Source of the DNA: Pseudomonas sp. Gutcm_11s
Lineage (GTDB): Bacteria > Pseudomonadota > Gammaproteobacteria > Pseudomonadales > Pseudomonadaceae
Direction: 5' to 3'
DNA: 64,000 nucleotides
Assembly (NCBI RefSeq): GCF_028649395.1
Contig: NZ_JAQSUW010000016.1
Span: forward strand, 344,719-408,718
Both the position numbers and the translations under genes were made by a program. The notes beneath the pieces were generated by a model. It worked only from the letters and a program-made list of their open reading frames with translations. It had not been told where the DNA came from and ran no database searches. Shown one piece after another: positions 1 to 8,121 of the stretch (its first letter is position 1; every line of letters begins with the position of its first letter).

Positions 1-8
1 TTGGGTAA
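1..8 (+). CDS. 3' end of an upstream gene, possibly glmM (partial)
   Basis: Only the last codons would lie inside the window: one frame reads a glycine codon followed by TAA at 6-8. In Pseudomonas the gene before tpiA is usually glmM (phosphoglucosamine mutase), so the identification rests on gene order alone. The frame could equally be non-coding. Confidence 0.25.
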
Positions 9-41
9 CATCTGCGCCCACTTTGAACGACGAGGTCAGGC

Positions 42-797
42 ATGCGTCGCCCCCTGGTAGCTGGTAACTGGAAAATGCACGGTACCCGCGCCAGCGTCGC
101 AGAGCTGATCAAGGGCTTGCGCCAATTGGCGTTGCCTTCTGGTGTCGAAGTTGCTGTCATGCCGCCCTGCCTGTACATCAATCAGGTGTTGGTGGGGTTG
201 GAAGGCAAGGCCATCGCTGTCGGTGCTCAGAACTGTGCGGTAGAGCCGATGCAGGGTGCGCTGACCGGCGAGATTGCGCCGAGCCAGCTCGCTGATGTGG
301 GTTGCAGCATGGTGCTGGTTGGCCACTCGGAGCGTCGCCTGATTCTCGGTGAGCGTGATGAGCAGGTGAGTCGCAAGTTTGCAGCGGCTCAGTCCTGTGG
401 TTTGGTTCCGGTGCTTTGTGTTGGCGAGACGCTCGAGCAGCGTCAGGCGGGCAGGACGCTGGAAGTGGTCTCCTCCCAGTTGGGGAGTGTGATCGAAGAG
501 CTGGGTGTTGGTGCCTTCGCTCGGGCGGTTGTGGCGTACGAGCCGGTCTGGGCCATTGGTACCGGGCTGACGGCGTCGCCTCAGCAGGCTCAGGAAGTCC
601 ATGCTGCGATTCGTGCGCAGCTGGCCGCCGAGAATGCCGAAGTGGCGCGAGGCGTGAGAATTCTGTACGGCGGCAGCGTTAAGGCCGCCAATGCTGTCGA
701 GTTGTTCGGCATGCAGGATATCGATGGGGGGCTCATTGGTGGTGCCTCCTTGAATGCAGATGAGTTTGGTGCGATCTGTCGCGCCGCAGGAAACTGA
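42..797 (+). CDS. tpiA: Triosephosphate isomerase
   Basis: Cytoplasmic TIM-barrel enzyme of glycolysis and gluconeogenesis that interconverts dihydroxyacetone phosphate and glyceraldehyde 3-phosphate. The 251-residue length is normal. All catalytic residues are visible: Asn9-Lys11 in GNWKMHG, electrophile His95 in VGHSERR, and catalytic base Glu167 in AYEPVWAIGTG, followed by the phosphate-binding YGGSV loop near the C terminus. The ATG start is preceded by an AGG-type ribosome site. secG starts 3 bases after the stop codon, so the two are probably cotranscribed, as in other Pseudomonas. Confidence 0.98.
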   Translation: MRRPLVAGNWKMHGTRASVAELIKGLRQLALPSGVEVAVMPPCLYINQVLVGLEGKAIAVGAQNCAVEPMQGALTGEIAPSQLADVGCSMVLVGHSERRLILGERDEQVSRKFAAAQSCGLVPVLCVGETLEQRQAGRTLEVVSSQLGSVIEELGVGAFARAVVAYEPVWAIGTGLTASPQQAQEVHAAIRAQLAAENAEVARGVRILYGGSVKAANAVELFGMQDIDGGLIGGASLNADEFGAICRAAGN

Positions 798-800
798 TAA

Positions 801-1181
801 ATGCTGGAAACAGTCGTAATCGTCGTACATCTGCTGGGCGCCATCGGTGTCGTCGGCCTGGTTCTGCTGCAGCAGGGCAAGGGTGCTGACGCGGGTGCCT
901 CCTTTGGTGCTGGTGCTTCTGCAACTGTCTTCGGTAGCCAAGGTTCTGCTACCTTTTTGAGTCGCTTTACTGCTATACTCGCTGCGGTTTTTTTCATTAC
1001 CAGCTTGGGTTTAGCCTTCTTTGCTAAAGAAAAAGCTGATAATCTGACGCAAGCAGGTCTGCCAGATCCGGCGGTACTTGAAGTGCAGCAGAAGCCGGCC
1101 GTCGAAGACGTTCCGGTGCTCCAAGAGCAAGGCTCCTCGGTTGAAAAATCCGATGTGCCGGCCGCTCCGGAGCAGAAGTAA
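801..1181 (+). CDS. secG: Preprotein translocase subunit SecG
   Basis: Small inner-membrane subunit of the SecYEG channel that supports SecA-driven export. The 126-residue protein has the family layout: a first membrane helix (about residues 2-24, starting LETVVIVVHLLGAIGVVGLV), a glycine/alanine-rich cytoplasmic loop with GKGADAGASFGAGAS, a second helix (about 50-75), and a variable, charged Pro/Glu-rich tail. It sits 3 bases after tpiA and is followed directly by two tRNA genes, the common Pseudomonas order. Confidence 0.97.
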   Translation: MLETVVIVVHLLGAIGVVGLVLLQQGKGADAGASFGAGASATVFGSQGSATFLSRFTAILAAVFFITSLGLAFFAKEKADNLTQAGLPDPAVLEVQQKPAVEDVPVLQEQGSSVEKSDVPAAPEQK

Positions 1182-1191
1182 TACCCTCTTT

Positions 1192-1277
1192 GCCGAGGTG
1201 GTGGAATTGGTAGACACGCTACCTTGAGGTGGTAGTGGCCATAGGCTGTAGGGGTTCGAGTCCCCTCCTCGGTACCA
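1192..1277 (+). tRNA. tRNA-Leu (anticodon GAG)
   Basis: An 86-base class II tRNA with encoded CCA. The acceptor stem GCCGAGG pairs with CCTCGGT (one G-T pair). The anticodon stem CTACC/GGTAG encloses the loop TTGAGGT with anticodon GAG, a long variable arm follows, and the T arm GGGGTTCGAGTCCCC is canonical. It lies 10 bases after secG and about 100 bases before the initiator tRNA. Confidence 0.97.
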
Positions 1278-1373
1278 TATCTCGACAAGGCCCGCAGTTT
1301 GCGGGCCTTGTCGTTTCCTAGGGTTCGGTTGACCCTCTTGGGTTAGGCCCGTATACTCTTCGCCCAGCTTTGA

Positions 1374-1450
<77 letters not shown>

Positions 1451-1454
1451 GGTT

Positions 1455-1479
1455 AAAGGCCCCTTTTCAGGGGCTTTTT
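1455..1479 (+). terminator. Hairpin terminator after tRNA-fMet
   Basis: AAAGGCCCC and GGGGCTTTTT form a stem around a TTTTCA loop and end in a T run. It lies directly after the tRNA-fMet CCA and before rimP. This separates the tRNA from, or only partly attenuates readthrough into, the rimP-nusA-infB operon. Confidence 0.8.
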
Positions 1480-1577
1480 GCTAGCTGGACAAGTCCGCCG
1501 CCGGCATTTGCTGAGTGGCACGATGGATGGGCGTTTCGCCCATTTTTTATTTCTACGACATGCGCGGAGGGCTTCGG

Positions 1578-2036
1578 GTGTCGAGCAAGCTGGAACAGTT
1601 GCAGGCCATGTTGGCCCCGGTAGTCGAGTCGCTCGGCTACCAATGCTGGGGAGTCGAGTTCATTTCCCAGGGGCGGCATTCCCTGCTGCGCGTGTATATC
1701 GATCATGCCAACGGCATCCTGGTCGACGACTGCGAGGCGGTGAGTCGTCAGGTCAGTGCGGTGCTGGATGTCGAGGATCCGATCACCAGCGAATACACCC
1801 TTGAGGTGTCTTCGCCGGGTATGGATAGGCCGCTGTTCACCCTCGAACAGTTCGCCAGTCATGCCGGTGAGCAGGTGAAGATCAAGCTGCGCTCGCCCTT
1901 CGAGGGGCGACGCAATTTCCAGGGCTTCCTTCGCGGTGTGGAGGAGCAGGACGTGGTGGTGCTGGTGGATGACCACGAATTCCTGTTGCCGATCGATCTG
2001 ATCGACAAGGCCAACATTATTCCCCGTTTTGACTGA
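1578..2036 (+). CDS. rimP: Ribosome maturation factor RimP
   Basis: Cytoplasmic factor needed for maturation of the 30S subunit. I chose the GTG start at 1578, which gives 152 residues beginning MSSKLEQL, the usual length and N terminus in Pseudomonas. A GGAGG ribosome site lies 9 bases upstream. Longer upstream starts add residues not seen in the family. Conserved stretches include GVEFISQGRHSLLRVYID and YTLEVSSPGMDRPL in the N-terminal domain and an SH3-like C-terminal domain ending DKANIIPRFD. First gene of the rimP-nusA-infB operon. Confidence 0.95.
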   Translation: MSSKLEQLQAMLAPVVESLGYQCWGVEFISQGRHSLLRVYIDHANGILVDDCEAVSRQVSAVLDVEDPITSEYTLEVSSPGMDRPLFTLEQFASHAGEQVKIKLRSPFEGRRNFQGFLRGVEEQDVVVLVDDHEFLLPIDLIDKANIIPRFD

Positions 2037-2083
2037 GACGCGGATCCCGCGGATCCAATGGATTGCGAAAGGCGAGGCGTACG

Positions 2084-3565
2084 ATGAGTAAAGAAGTACT
2101 GCTGGTTGTAGAGTCGGTATCCAACGAGAAAGGTGTACCGGCGGCTGTCATTTTCGAAGCGCTGGAGCTGGCTCTGGCGACGGCGACCAAGAAACGTTTT
2201 GACGACGAAGTCGAGCTGCGCGTGGCGATCAACCGCCAGAGCGGCAACTACGAGACTTTCCGTCGCTGGGAAGTCGTTGCAGAAGACGATCTGGAAAATC
2301 CGGCCGCCCAGCTGACCGTCGAAGAGGCTCAGGAGCGTGAGCCTGGCGCCAAGGTCGGCGATTTCGTCGAGGAGCCGGTCGAGTCTATCGAGTTCGGTCG
2401 TATCGCCGCGCAGACCGCCAAGCAGGTGATCGTGCAGAAGGTTCGCGAGGCCGAGCGCGCCCAGGTGGTCGACGCCTACCGCGAGCGCGTGGGCGAGATC
2501 ATCTCCGGTACCGTGAAGAAGGTCACCCGCGACAGCGTGATCGTCGACCTCGGCAACAACGCCGAAGCTCTGTTGGCCCGCGAAGACATCATTCCGCGCG
2601 AAACCTTCCGCGTCGGTGCGCGCATGCGCGCCCTGCTCAAGGAAATCCGCACCGAGAACCGTGGTCCGCAGCTGATCCTGTCGCGTACTGCGCCGCAGAT
2701 GCTGATCGAGCTGTTCACCATCGAAGTGCCGGAAATCGCCGAAGGCCTGATCGAAGTAATGGCTGCGTCCCGTGATCCGGGTTCGCGCGCCAAGATCGCT
2801 GTGCGTTCCAAGGACAAGCGTATCGATCCGCAAGGCGCCTGCATCGGCATGCGCGGTTCGCGCGTCCAGGCCGTCTCCGGTGAAATCGGTGGCGAGCGTG
2901 TGGACATCGTGCTGTGGGACGAGAACGTCGCCCAGTTCGTGATCAACGCCATGGCTCCGGCCGAAGTGGCAGCGATCATCGTCGACGAAGATGCCCATGC
3001 CATGGACATCGCGGTCGGTGAAGACAACCTGGCCCAGGCCATCGGTCGTGGCGGCCAGAACGTTCGCCTGGCCAGTCAGCTGACCGGCTGGACCCTGAAC
3101 GTGATGACCGAGGCGGACATCCAGGCCAAGCAGCAAGCCGAGACCGGCGACATCCTGCAGAACTTCGTCGACGAGCTCGATGTGGACGAAGAACTGGCCC
3201 AGGTACTGGTCGAGGAAGGCTTCACCAGCCTGGAAGAAATCGCCTACGTACCGATGGAAGAGATGCTCAGCATCGATGGTTTCGACGAGGACATCGTCAA
3301 CGAGCTGCGCGCTCGTGCCAAGGACCGTCTGCTGACCAAAGCCATTGCCACTGAAGAGAAACTGGCTGACGCCCAGCCTGCCGAAGACCTGCTGTCGCTT
3401 GACGGCATGGACAAGGGCCTGGCTCAGGAACTGGCAGTGCGTGGCGTAGTTACCCGCGAAGATCTGGCCGAGCAGTCGATTGACGACCTGCTCGACATCG
3501 ACGGCATCGACGAAGAGCGTGCCGGCAAGCTGATCATGGCCGCCCGAGCCCACTGGTTCGAGTAA
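2084..3565 (+). CDS. nusA: Transcription termination/antitermination factor NusA
   Basis: RNA-polymerase-binding factor acting in pausing, termination and antitermination. The ATG at 2084 gives 493 residues, the normal gammaproteobacterial length. The order is N-terminal polymerase-binding domain (about 1-130), S1 domain (about 135-200, GTVKKVTRDSVIVDLG), two KH domains (about 200-345, with GACIGMRGSRVQ and AIGRGGQNVRLA), and two acidic C-terminal repeats (about 365-493, with LLSIDGFDED-like and LLDIDGIDEE motifs) that contact the alpha C-terminal domain and NusG in enterics. It lies 47 bases after rimP and 27 before infB. Confidence 0.98.
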   Translation: MSKEVLLVVESVSNEKGVPAAVIFEALELALATATKKRFDDEVELRVAINRQSGNYETFRRWEVVAEDDLENPAAQLTVEEAQEREPGAKVGDFVEEPVESIEFGRIAAQTAKQVIVQKVREAERAQVVDAYRERVGEIISGTVKKVTRDSVIVDLGNNAEALLAREDIIPRETFRVGARMRALLKEIRTENRGPQLILSRTAPQMLIELFTIEVPEIAEGLIEVMAASRDPGSRAKIAVRSKDKRIDPQGACIGMRGSRVQAVSGEIGGERVDIVLWDENVAQFVINAMAPAEVAAIIVDEDAHAMDIAVGEDNLAQAIGRGGQNVRLASQLTGWTLNVMTEADIQAKQQAETGDILQNFVDELDVDEELAQVLVEEGFTSLEEIAYVPMEEMLSIDGFDEDIVNELRARAKDRLLTKAIATEEKLADAQPAEDLLSLDGMDKGLAQELAVRGVVTREDLAEQSIDDLLDIDGIDEERAGKLIMAARAHWFE

Positions 3566-3592
3566 GCGGTTGCGGCCTGAGGAGAGAGATGC

Positions 3593-6091
3593 ATGACGCA
3601 AGTCACGGTGAAAGAACTGGCCCAAGTGGTCGATACACCAGTGGAGCGCCTGCTGCAGCAGATGCGTGAGGCAGGCTTGCCTCACACCAGTGCCGAGCAA
3701 GTGGTAACTGACAACGAAAAGCAGGCCCTGCTCGCGCACCTGAAAGGTAGCCACGGCGAAAAGCTGGAAGAGCCGCGCAAGATCACCCTGCAGCGCAAGA
3801 CCACCACCACCCTGAAGGTTGCCGGTAGCAAGACCATCAGCGTGGAAGTGCGCAAGAAGAAGACCTACGTCAAGCGCAGCCCGGACGAGATCGAGGCCGA
3901 GAAGCAGCGCGAGCTGGAAGAGCAGCGCGCTGTCGAAGAGGCCGCACGCCTGAAGGCCGAGGAAGAAGCACGCAAGCAGGCCGAGGTTGACGCCCGCAAG
4001 CAACAGGACGCTGCCGTTCTGGCCGTCGTTGCTCCTGCCGCAGGCGAGGCCCCGGCTGCTGCCGTAGCTGCCGAGGCCGCGCCGGCTGGTGCCGAGCGCA
4101 AGAAGGAAGAGCCGCGCCGCGTCGAGAAGGAAAAAGAGAAGCCGGCCCGTAGCGATGACGACGAGCGTCGTGATCGCAAGCACGCCCAGCACCGTCCCTC
4201 TCCGAAGGACAAGGCGCCGACTCCGCGCGTTGCTCCGCGCAGCACAGACGAAGAAGTTGATGGTTACCGCGGTCGCGGCGGCCGGATGAAGCCGAAGAAG
4301 CGTAACCAGCACGGGTTCCAGAGCCCGACAGGACCCATTGTGCGCGAAGTAGCAATCGGCGAGACCATTACCGTTGGTGACCTGGCTGCCCAGATGGCAG
4401 TCAAGGGCGCCGAAGTGGTCAAGTTCATGTTCAAGATGGGCACCCCGGTGACCATCAACCAGGTGCTGGACCAGGAAACTGCCCAGCTGATCGCCGAAGA
4501 GTTTGGCCACAAGGTCAAGCTGGTCAGCGACAACGCTCTGGAAGAGCAACTGGCCGAATCCCTGAAGTTCGAAGGTGAAGCCTTCCACCGCGCGCCGGTA
4601 GTGACCGTCATGGGTCACGTCGACCACGGTAAGACCTCGCTGCTCGACTACATCCGTCGTGCCAAGGTAGCCGCTGGCGAAGCCGGTGGTATCACCCAGC
4701 ACATCGGTGCCTACCACGTGGAAACCGACCGCGGCATGGTCACCTTCCTCGATACCCCGGGCCACGCTGCGTTCACCCAGATGCGTGCTCGCGGTGCCAG
4801 GGCCACCGACATCGTCATCCTGGTGGTGGCGGCTGACGACGGCGTGATGCCGCAGACCCAGGAAGCCGTACAGCATGCGAAAGCAGCTGGCGTGCCGATC
4901 GTGGTCGCGATCAACAAGATGGACAAGCCGGACGCCAACCCGGACAACATCAAGAACGGCCTGGCCGCGCTGGATGTGATCCCGGAAGAGTGGGGCGGCG
5001 ATGCTCCGTTCGTAGGCGTTTCGGCCAAGGCCGGTACCGGCGTCGACGAACTGCTGGAAGCCGTACTGCTGCAGGCCGAGGTTCTCGAACTGAAAGCCAC
5101 TCCGTCGGCTCCTGGCCGTGGCGTGGTGGTCGAGTCCCGTCTGGACAAGGGCCGTGGCCCGGTGGCTACCGTGCTGGTTCAGGACGGTACCCTGCGTCAG
5201 GGCGACATGGTCCTGGTCGGCGTCAACTATGGCCGCGTGCGCGCCATGCTCGACGAGAACGGCAAGCCGATCAAGGAAGCCGGACCGTCGATTCCGGTCG
5301 AGATTCTCGGCCTGGATGGCACCCCGGATGCCGGTGACGACATGACCGTGGTTGCCGATGAGAAGAAGGCCCGTGAAGTGGCCCTGTTCCGTCAAGGCAA
5401 GTTCCGCGAGGTCAAACTGGCCCGTGCGCATGCCGGCAAGCTGGAGAACATCTTCGAGAACATGGGCCAGGAGGAGAAGAAGACGCTCAACATCGTCCTC
5501 AAATCCGACGTCCGTGGTTCCCTGGAAGCTCTGCAAGGCTCGCTCAGCGGCCTGGGCAACGACGAAGTGCAGGTTCGCGTGGTCGGCGGCGGCGTCGGTG
5601 GTATCACCGAGTCCGATGCCAACCTGGCGCTGGCCTCCAACGCCGTGCTGTTCGGCTTCAACGTGCGTGCCGATGCCGGTGCGCGCAAGATCGTCGAGGC
5701 CGAAGGCATCGACATGCGTTACTACAACGTCATCTACGACATCATCGAAGACGTCAAGAAGGCGCTCACCGGTATGCTCGGCAGCGATGTTCGCGAGAAC
5801 ATCCTCGGCACCGCCGAAGTCCGTGACGTGTTCCGTTCGCCGAAGTTCGGCGCCGTCGCTGGCTGTATGGTCATCGAGGGTACCGTTCACCGTAACCGTC
5901 CGATCCGCGTACTGCGTGACGACGTGGTGATCTTCGAAGGCGAGCTGGAATCCCTGCGTCGCTTCAAGGACGACGTCGGCGAAGTGCGTAACGGCATGGA
6001 GTGCGGTATCGCCGTGAAGAGCTACAACGACGTCAAGGTCGGGGACAAGATCGAAGTGTTCGAGAAGGTCCAGGTGGCTCGTACCCTGTAA
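3593..6091 (+). CDS. infB: Translation initiation factor IF-2
   Basis: GTPase that places initiator tRNA on the 30S subunit and promotes subunit joining. The 832 residues contain the N-terminal IF2_N fold (about 1-55), a long charged, low-complexity Ala/Glu/Lys/Arg linker (about 90-235), a second IF2_N-like domain (about 255-320), and the G domain from about 335. The G domain shows GHVDHGKTS (P loop), DTPGH (G3) and NKMD (G4), and is followed by domains II-IV. The linker carries variable repeats, as in other Pseudomonas. A strong AGGAGAG ribosome site precedes the ATG. Confidence 0.98.
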   Translation: MTQVTVKELAQVVDTPVERLLQQMREAGLPHTSAEQVVTDNEKQALLAHLKGSHGEKLEEPRKITLQRKTTTTLKVAGSKTISVEVRKKKTYVKRSPDEIEAEKQRELEEQRAVEEAARLKAEEEARKQAEVDARKQQDAAVLAVVAPAAGEAPAAAVAAEAAPAGAERKKEEPRRVEKEKEKPARSDDDERRDRKHAQHRPSPKDKAPTPRVAPRSTDEEVDGYRGRGGRMKPKKRNQHGFQSPTGPIVREVAIGETITVGDLAAQMAVKGAEVVKFMFKMGTPVTINQVLDQETAQLIAEEFGHKVKLVSDNALEEQLAESLKFEGEAFHRAPVVTVMGHVDHGKTSLLDYIRRAKVAAGEAGGITQHIGAYHVETDRGMVTFLDTPGHAAFTQMRARGARATDIVILVVAADDGVMPQTQEAVQHAKAAGVPIVVAINKMDKPDANPDNIKNGLAALDVIPEEWGGDAPFVGVSAKAGTGVDELLEAVLLQAEVLELKATPSAPGRGVVVESRLDKGRGPVATVLVQDGTLRQGDMVLVGVNYGRVRAMLDENGKPIKEAGPSIPVEILGLDGTPDAGDDMTVVADEKKAREVALFRQGKFREVKLARAHAGKLENIFENMGQEEKKTLNIVLKSDVRGSLEALQGSLSGLGNDEVQVRVVGGGVGGITESDANLALASNAVLFGFNVRADAGARKIVEAEGIDMRYYNVIYDIIEDVKKALTGMLGSDVRENILGTAEVRDVFRSPKFGAVAGCMVIEGTVHRNRPIRVLRDDVVIFEGELESLRRFKDDVGEVRNGMECGIAVKSYNDVKVGDKIEVFEKVQVARTL

Positions 6092-6111
6092 GGGACGGCC
6101 TGTAACACCGG

Positions 6112-6143
6112 ACGCCCGGCCCCGCAATAGCGCGGCCGGGCGT
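6112..6143 (+). terminator. GC-rich hairpin between infB and rbfA
   Basis: A perfect 10-bp stem (ACGCCCGGCC and GGCCGGGCGT) with a 12-base loop is followed by only TTTG. It sits in the 103-base gap between infB and rbfA. It may be a weak terminator or processing site within an otherwise continuous operon. Confidence 0.5.
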
Positions 6144-6194
6144 TTGCCGCTTGTGAGCCTGCAGCCCCGTTGGTAGTAGGTGAGGTAGGAAAAA

Positions 6195-6572
6195 ATGGCA
6201 AAAATTTATAGTCGTACCCAGCGTATCGGCGACCAGATCCAGCGTGAGCTGGCGCAAATGATCCCGCGTGAGGTCAAGGACCCGCGCCTGGGCTTCGTCA
6301 CCGTCACTGCCGTGGATGTCAGTCGCGATGTCGGCCACGCCAAGGTGTTCATCACCGTGATGGGCGAGAATGACGCTGAGAAGATCAAGCAGAACGTCCG
6401 CGTGCTCAATGATGCCGCTGGCTACCTGCGTATGCTGCTGGGCAAGGCAATGAAGCTGCGTAGCGTGCCGCAACTGCACTTCCACTATGACGAAAGCGTC
6501 TCGCGCGGTACCCACTTGTCGGCCTTGATTGACCGAGCAGTGTCCGAAGACAGCAAGCACCAGGAAGACTGA
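6195..6572 (+). CDS. rbfA: 30S ribosome-binding factor RbfA
   Basis: Cold-shock-linked factor that binds free 30S subunits and helps process the 5' end of 16S rRNA. The 125 residues match the single KH-like domain of the family (normal 120-135), with conserved RVGDQIQREL-like, VKDPRLGFVTVT and AAGYLRMLLGKAMKLR segments. The ATG follows an AGGTAGGA ribosome site. truB starts 2 bases after its stop, so rbfA and truB are almost certainly cotranslated. Confidence 0.97.
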   Translation: MAKIYSRTQRIGDQIQRELAQMIPREVKDPRLGFVTVTAVDVSRDVGHAKVFITVMGENDAEKIKQNVRVLNDAAGYLRMLLGKAMKLRSVPQLHFHYDESVSRGTHLSALIDRAVSEDSKHQED

Positions 6573-6574
6573 CA

Positions 6575-7495
6575 GTGGCGCAGGTTAAACGCATTCGTCG
6601 CAATGTCAGCGGCATCCTGATTCTCGACAAACCTCGCGGCATGAGCTCCAACCAGGCCCTGCAGAAGGTGCGCTGGCTGCTCAATGCCGAGAAGGCCGGG
6701 CACACCGGCAGCCTAGATCCGCTGGCTACCGGCGTGCTGCCGCTGTGCTTCGGCGAGGCCACCAAGTTCTCCCAGTACCTGCTGGACGCCGACAAAGGCT
6801 ACGAGACCGTCGCCCAGCTGGGCGTGACCACCACCACCGGCGATGCCGAGGGTGAAATCGTCGAGCGCCGCGAGGTGACCGTCGGTCGGGATGACGTAGA
6901 GGCCCAGCTGCCGCGTTTTCGTGGTGAAATCAAACAGATACCACCGATGTACTCGGCCCTGAAGAAGGACGGGCAGCCACTGTACAAGCTGGCCCGTGCC
7001 GGCGAAGTAGTGGAGCGCGAGGCGCGATCTGTTACTATCGCGCGCCTGGAATTGCTGGCCCTGGACGACGCACAGCTGCGTCTGTCGGTGGCCTGCAGCA
7101 AGGGGACCTACATCCGTACCCTGGTCGAGGACCTGGGACGTGAGTTGGGTTGCGGCGGCCACGTGGCCGAGCTGCGCCGGACTCAGGCAGGACCCTTCGT
7201 GCTGGACCAGACGGTGAGTCTGGAGGCGCTGGAGAAGGCCCACGCCGATGGCGGCAATGAGGCACTGGACCAGTTCCTCCTGCCGGTAGACAGCGGCCTT
7301 GAGCACTGGCCACTGCTGCAGCTGTCCGAGCACAGTGCCTACTACTGGCTGCATGGCCAGCCGGTACGTGCACCGGAGGCGCCGAAATTCGGCATGGTTC
7401 GGGTGACCGACCACAATGGCCGCTTCATCGGCATCGGTGAAATGAGCGAAGACGGGCGCATCGCGCCGAAACGATTGATCTCTACCGGCGCCTGA
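6575..7495 (+). CDS. truB: tRNA pseudouridine(55) synthase TruB
   Basis: Makes pseudouridine 55 in the T loop of tRNAs. The 306-residue protein starts at a GTG two bases after rbfA. The catalytic aspartate is Asp48 in GHTGSLDPLATGVLPLC. Other family motifs are the IPPMYSALKKDGQPLYKLAR substrate loop and CSKGTYIRTLVEDLG, and a PUA-like region closes the protein. The only tRNA substrate encoded with an altered T loop is the window's own tRNA-fMet, which still keeps T55. Confidence 0.97.
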   Translation: MAQVKRIRRNVSGILILDKPRGMSSNQALQKVRWLLNAEKAGHTGSLDPLATGVLPLCFGEATKFSQYLLDADKGYETVAQLGVTTTTGDAEGEIVERREVTVGRDDVEAQLPRFRGEIKQIPPMYSALKKDGQPLYKLARAGEVVEREARSVTIARLELLALDDAQLRLSVACSKGTYIRTLVEDLGRELGCGGHVAELRRTQAGPFVLDQTVSLEALEKAHADGGNEALDQFLLPVDSGLEHWPLLQLSEHSAYYWLHGQPVRAPEAPKFGMVRVTDHNGRFIGIGEMSEDGRIAPKRLISTGA

Positions 7496-7506
7496 CGCGG
7501 GTAGGG

Positions 7507-7550
7507 CCCGGAGCTAGGCTCCGGGACCAGGATTCGGTCGCAGGACCGAA
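7507..7550 (+). promoter_or_regulatory. Twin hairpins in the rpsO leader
   Basis: Two consecutive perfect hairpins lie upstream of rpsO: CCCGGAGC-TAG-GCTCCGGG (7507-7525) and TTCGGTC-GCAG-GACCGAA (7533-7550). Neither has a T run. In E. coli, S15 represses its own mRNA by binding a structured leader, so these could play that role, or simply protect the truB 3' end. Confidence 0.4.
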
Positions 7551-7635
7551 ACGAGGGTGGCTGTCAGCAGGCACGGTCATACCTCTTTTAAAAACACGGG
7601 ACTGGTTCCCGGCCTGTTCACTCAAGGAGCCCATC

Positions 7636-7905
7636 ATGGCACTGAGCGTTGAAGAAAAAGCCCAGATCGTAACCGACTACAAGCAAGCTGAAGGCGATAC
7701 CGGTTCTCCGGAAGTGCAGGTTGCCCTGCTGACCGCCAACATCAACAAGCTGCAGGACCACTTCAAGGCCAACGGCAAAGATCACCACTCCCGTCGTGGT
7801 CTGATCCGCATGGTTAACCAGCGCCGCAAGCTGCTGGACTACCTGAAGGGTAAGGACACCAGTCGTTACAGCGCCCTCATCGGTCGCCTGGGTCTGCGTC
7901 GCTAA
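7636..7905 (+). CDS. rpsO: 30S ribosomal protein S15
   Basis: Primary 16S rRNA-binding protein of the small-subunit platform. The 89 residues are the exact family length, with the signature HFKANGKDHHSRRGLIRMVN and KLLDYLKGKD. An AAGGAGC ribosome site lies upstream of the ATG. It lies ahead of pnp, the classic rpsO-pnp arrangement, with a processing-type hairpin between them. Confidence 0.99.
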   Translation: MALSVEEKAQIVTDYKQAEGDTGSPEVQVALLTANINKLQDHFKANGKDHHSRRGLIRMVNQRRKLLDYLKGKDTSRYSALIGRLGLRR

Positions 7906-7922
7906 GACGTACACCTGAAGTG

Positions 7923-7988
7923 AGAAGCTGGAAGCTCGGAGTCGCAGGTCGGTTGATACCGGCCCGTGGCTTCGGCCTTCCAGCTTCT
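7923..7988 (+). promoter_or_regulatory. Long hairpin in the pnp leader (probable RNase III site)
   Basis: A perfect 12-bp outer stem, AGAAGCTGGAAG (7923-7934) with CTTCCAGCTTCT (7977-7988), encloses a 42-base partly paired interior. Its position between rpsO and pnp matches the E. coli stem-loop where RNase III cuts and PNPase then represses its own translation. The sequence shows the stem; the function is inferred from that model. Confidence 0.65.
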
Positions 7989-8121
7989 GGCTTTCTACAG
8001 AGCGGAATTTGAAACCCGTTCAAAAACCGGTTCCACCGAGCCGAGTTCTGAACAGGTTTCAGGGGCAGTAGGCCCCTGTTGCAGCAGTTTCCCCCAAGGC
8101 AACAAAGAGAAGGAAAATACC

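Noticed and set aside
1859..6127. A 1422-codon open frame on the minus strand opposite rimP-nusA-infB
   Set aside because: It is the mirror image of highly GC3-biased coding genes. The protein is low-complexity, rich in His, Asp, Leu and Gln, has no domain, and the plus-strand genes are unmistakable.
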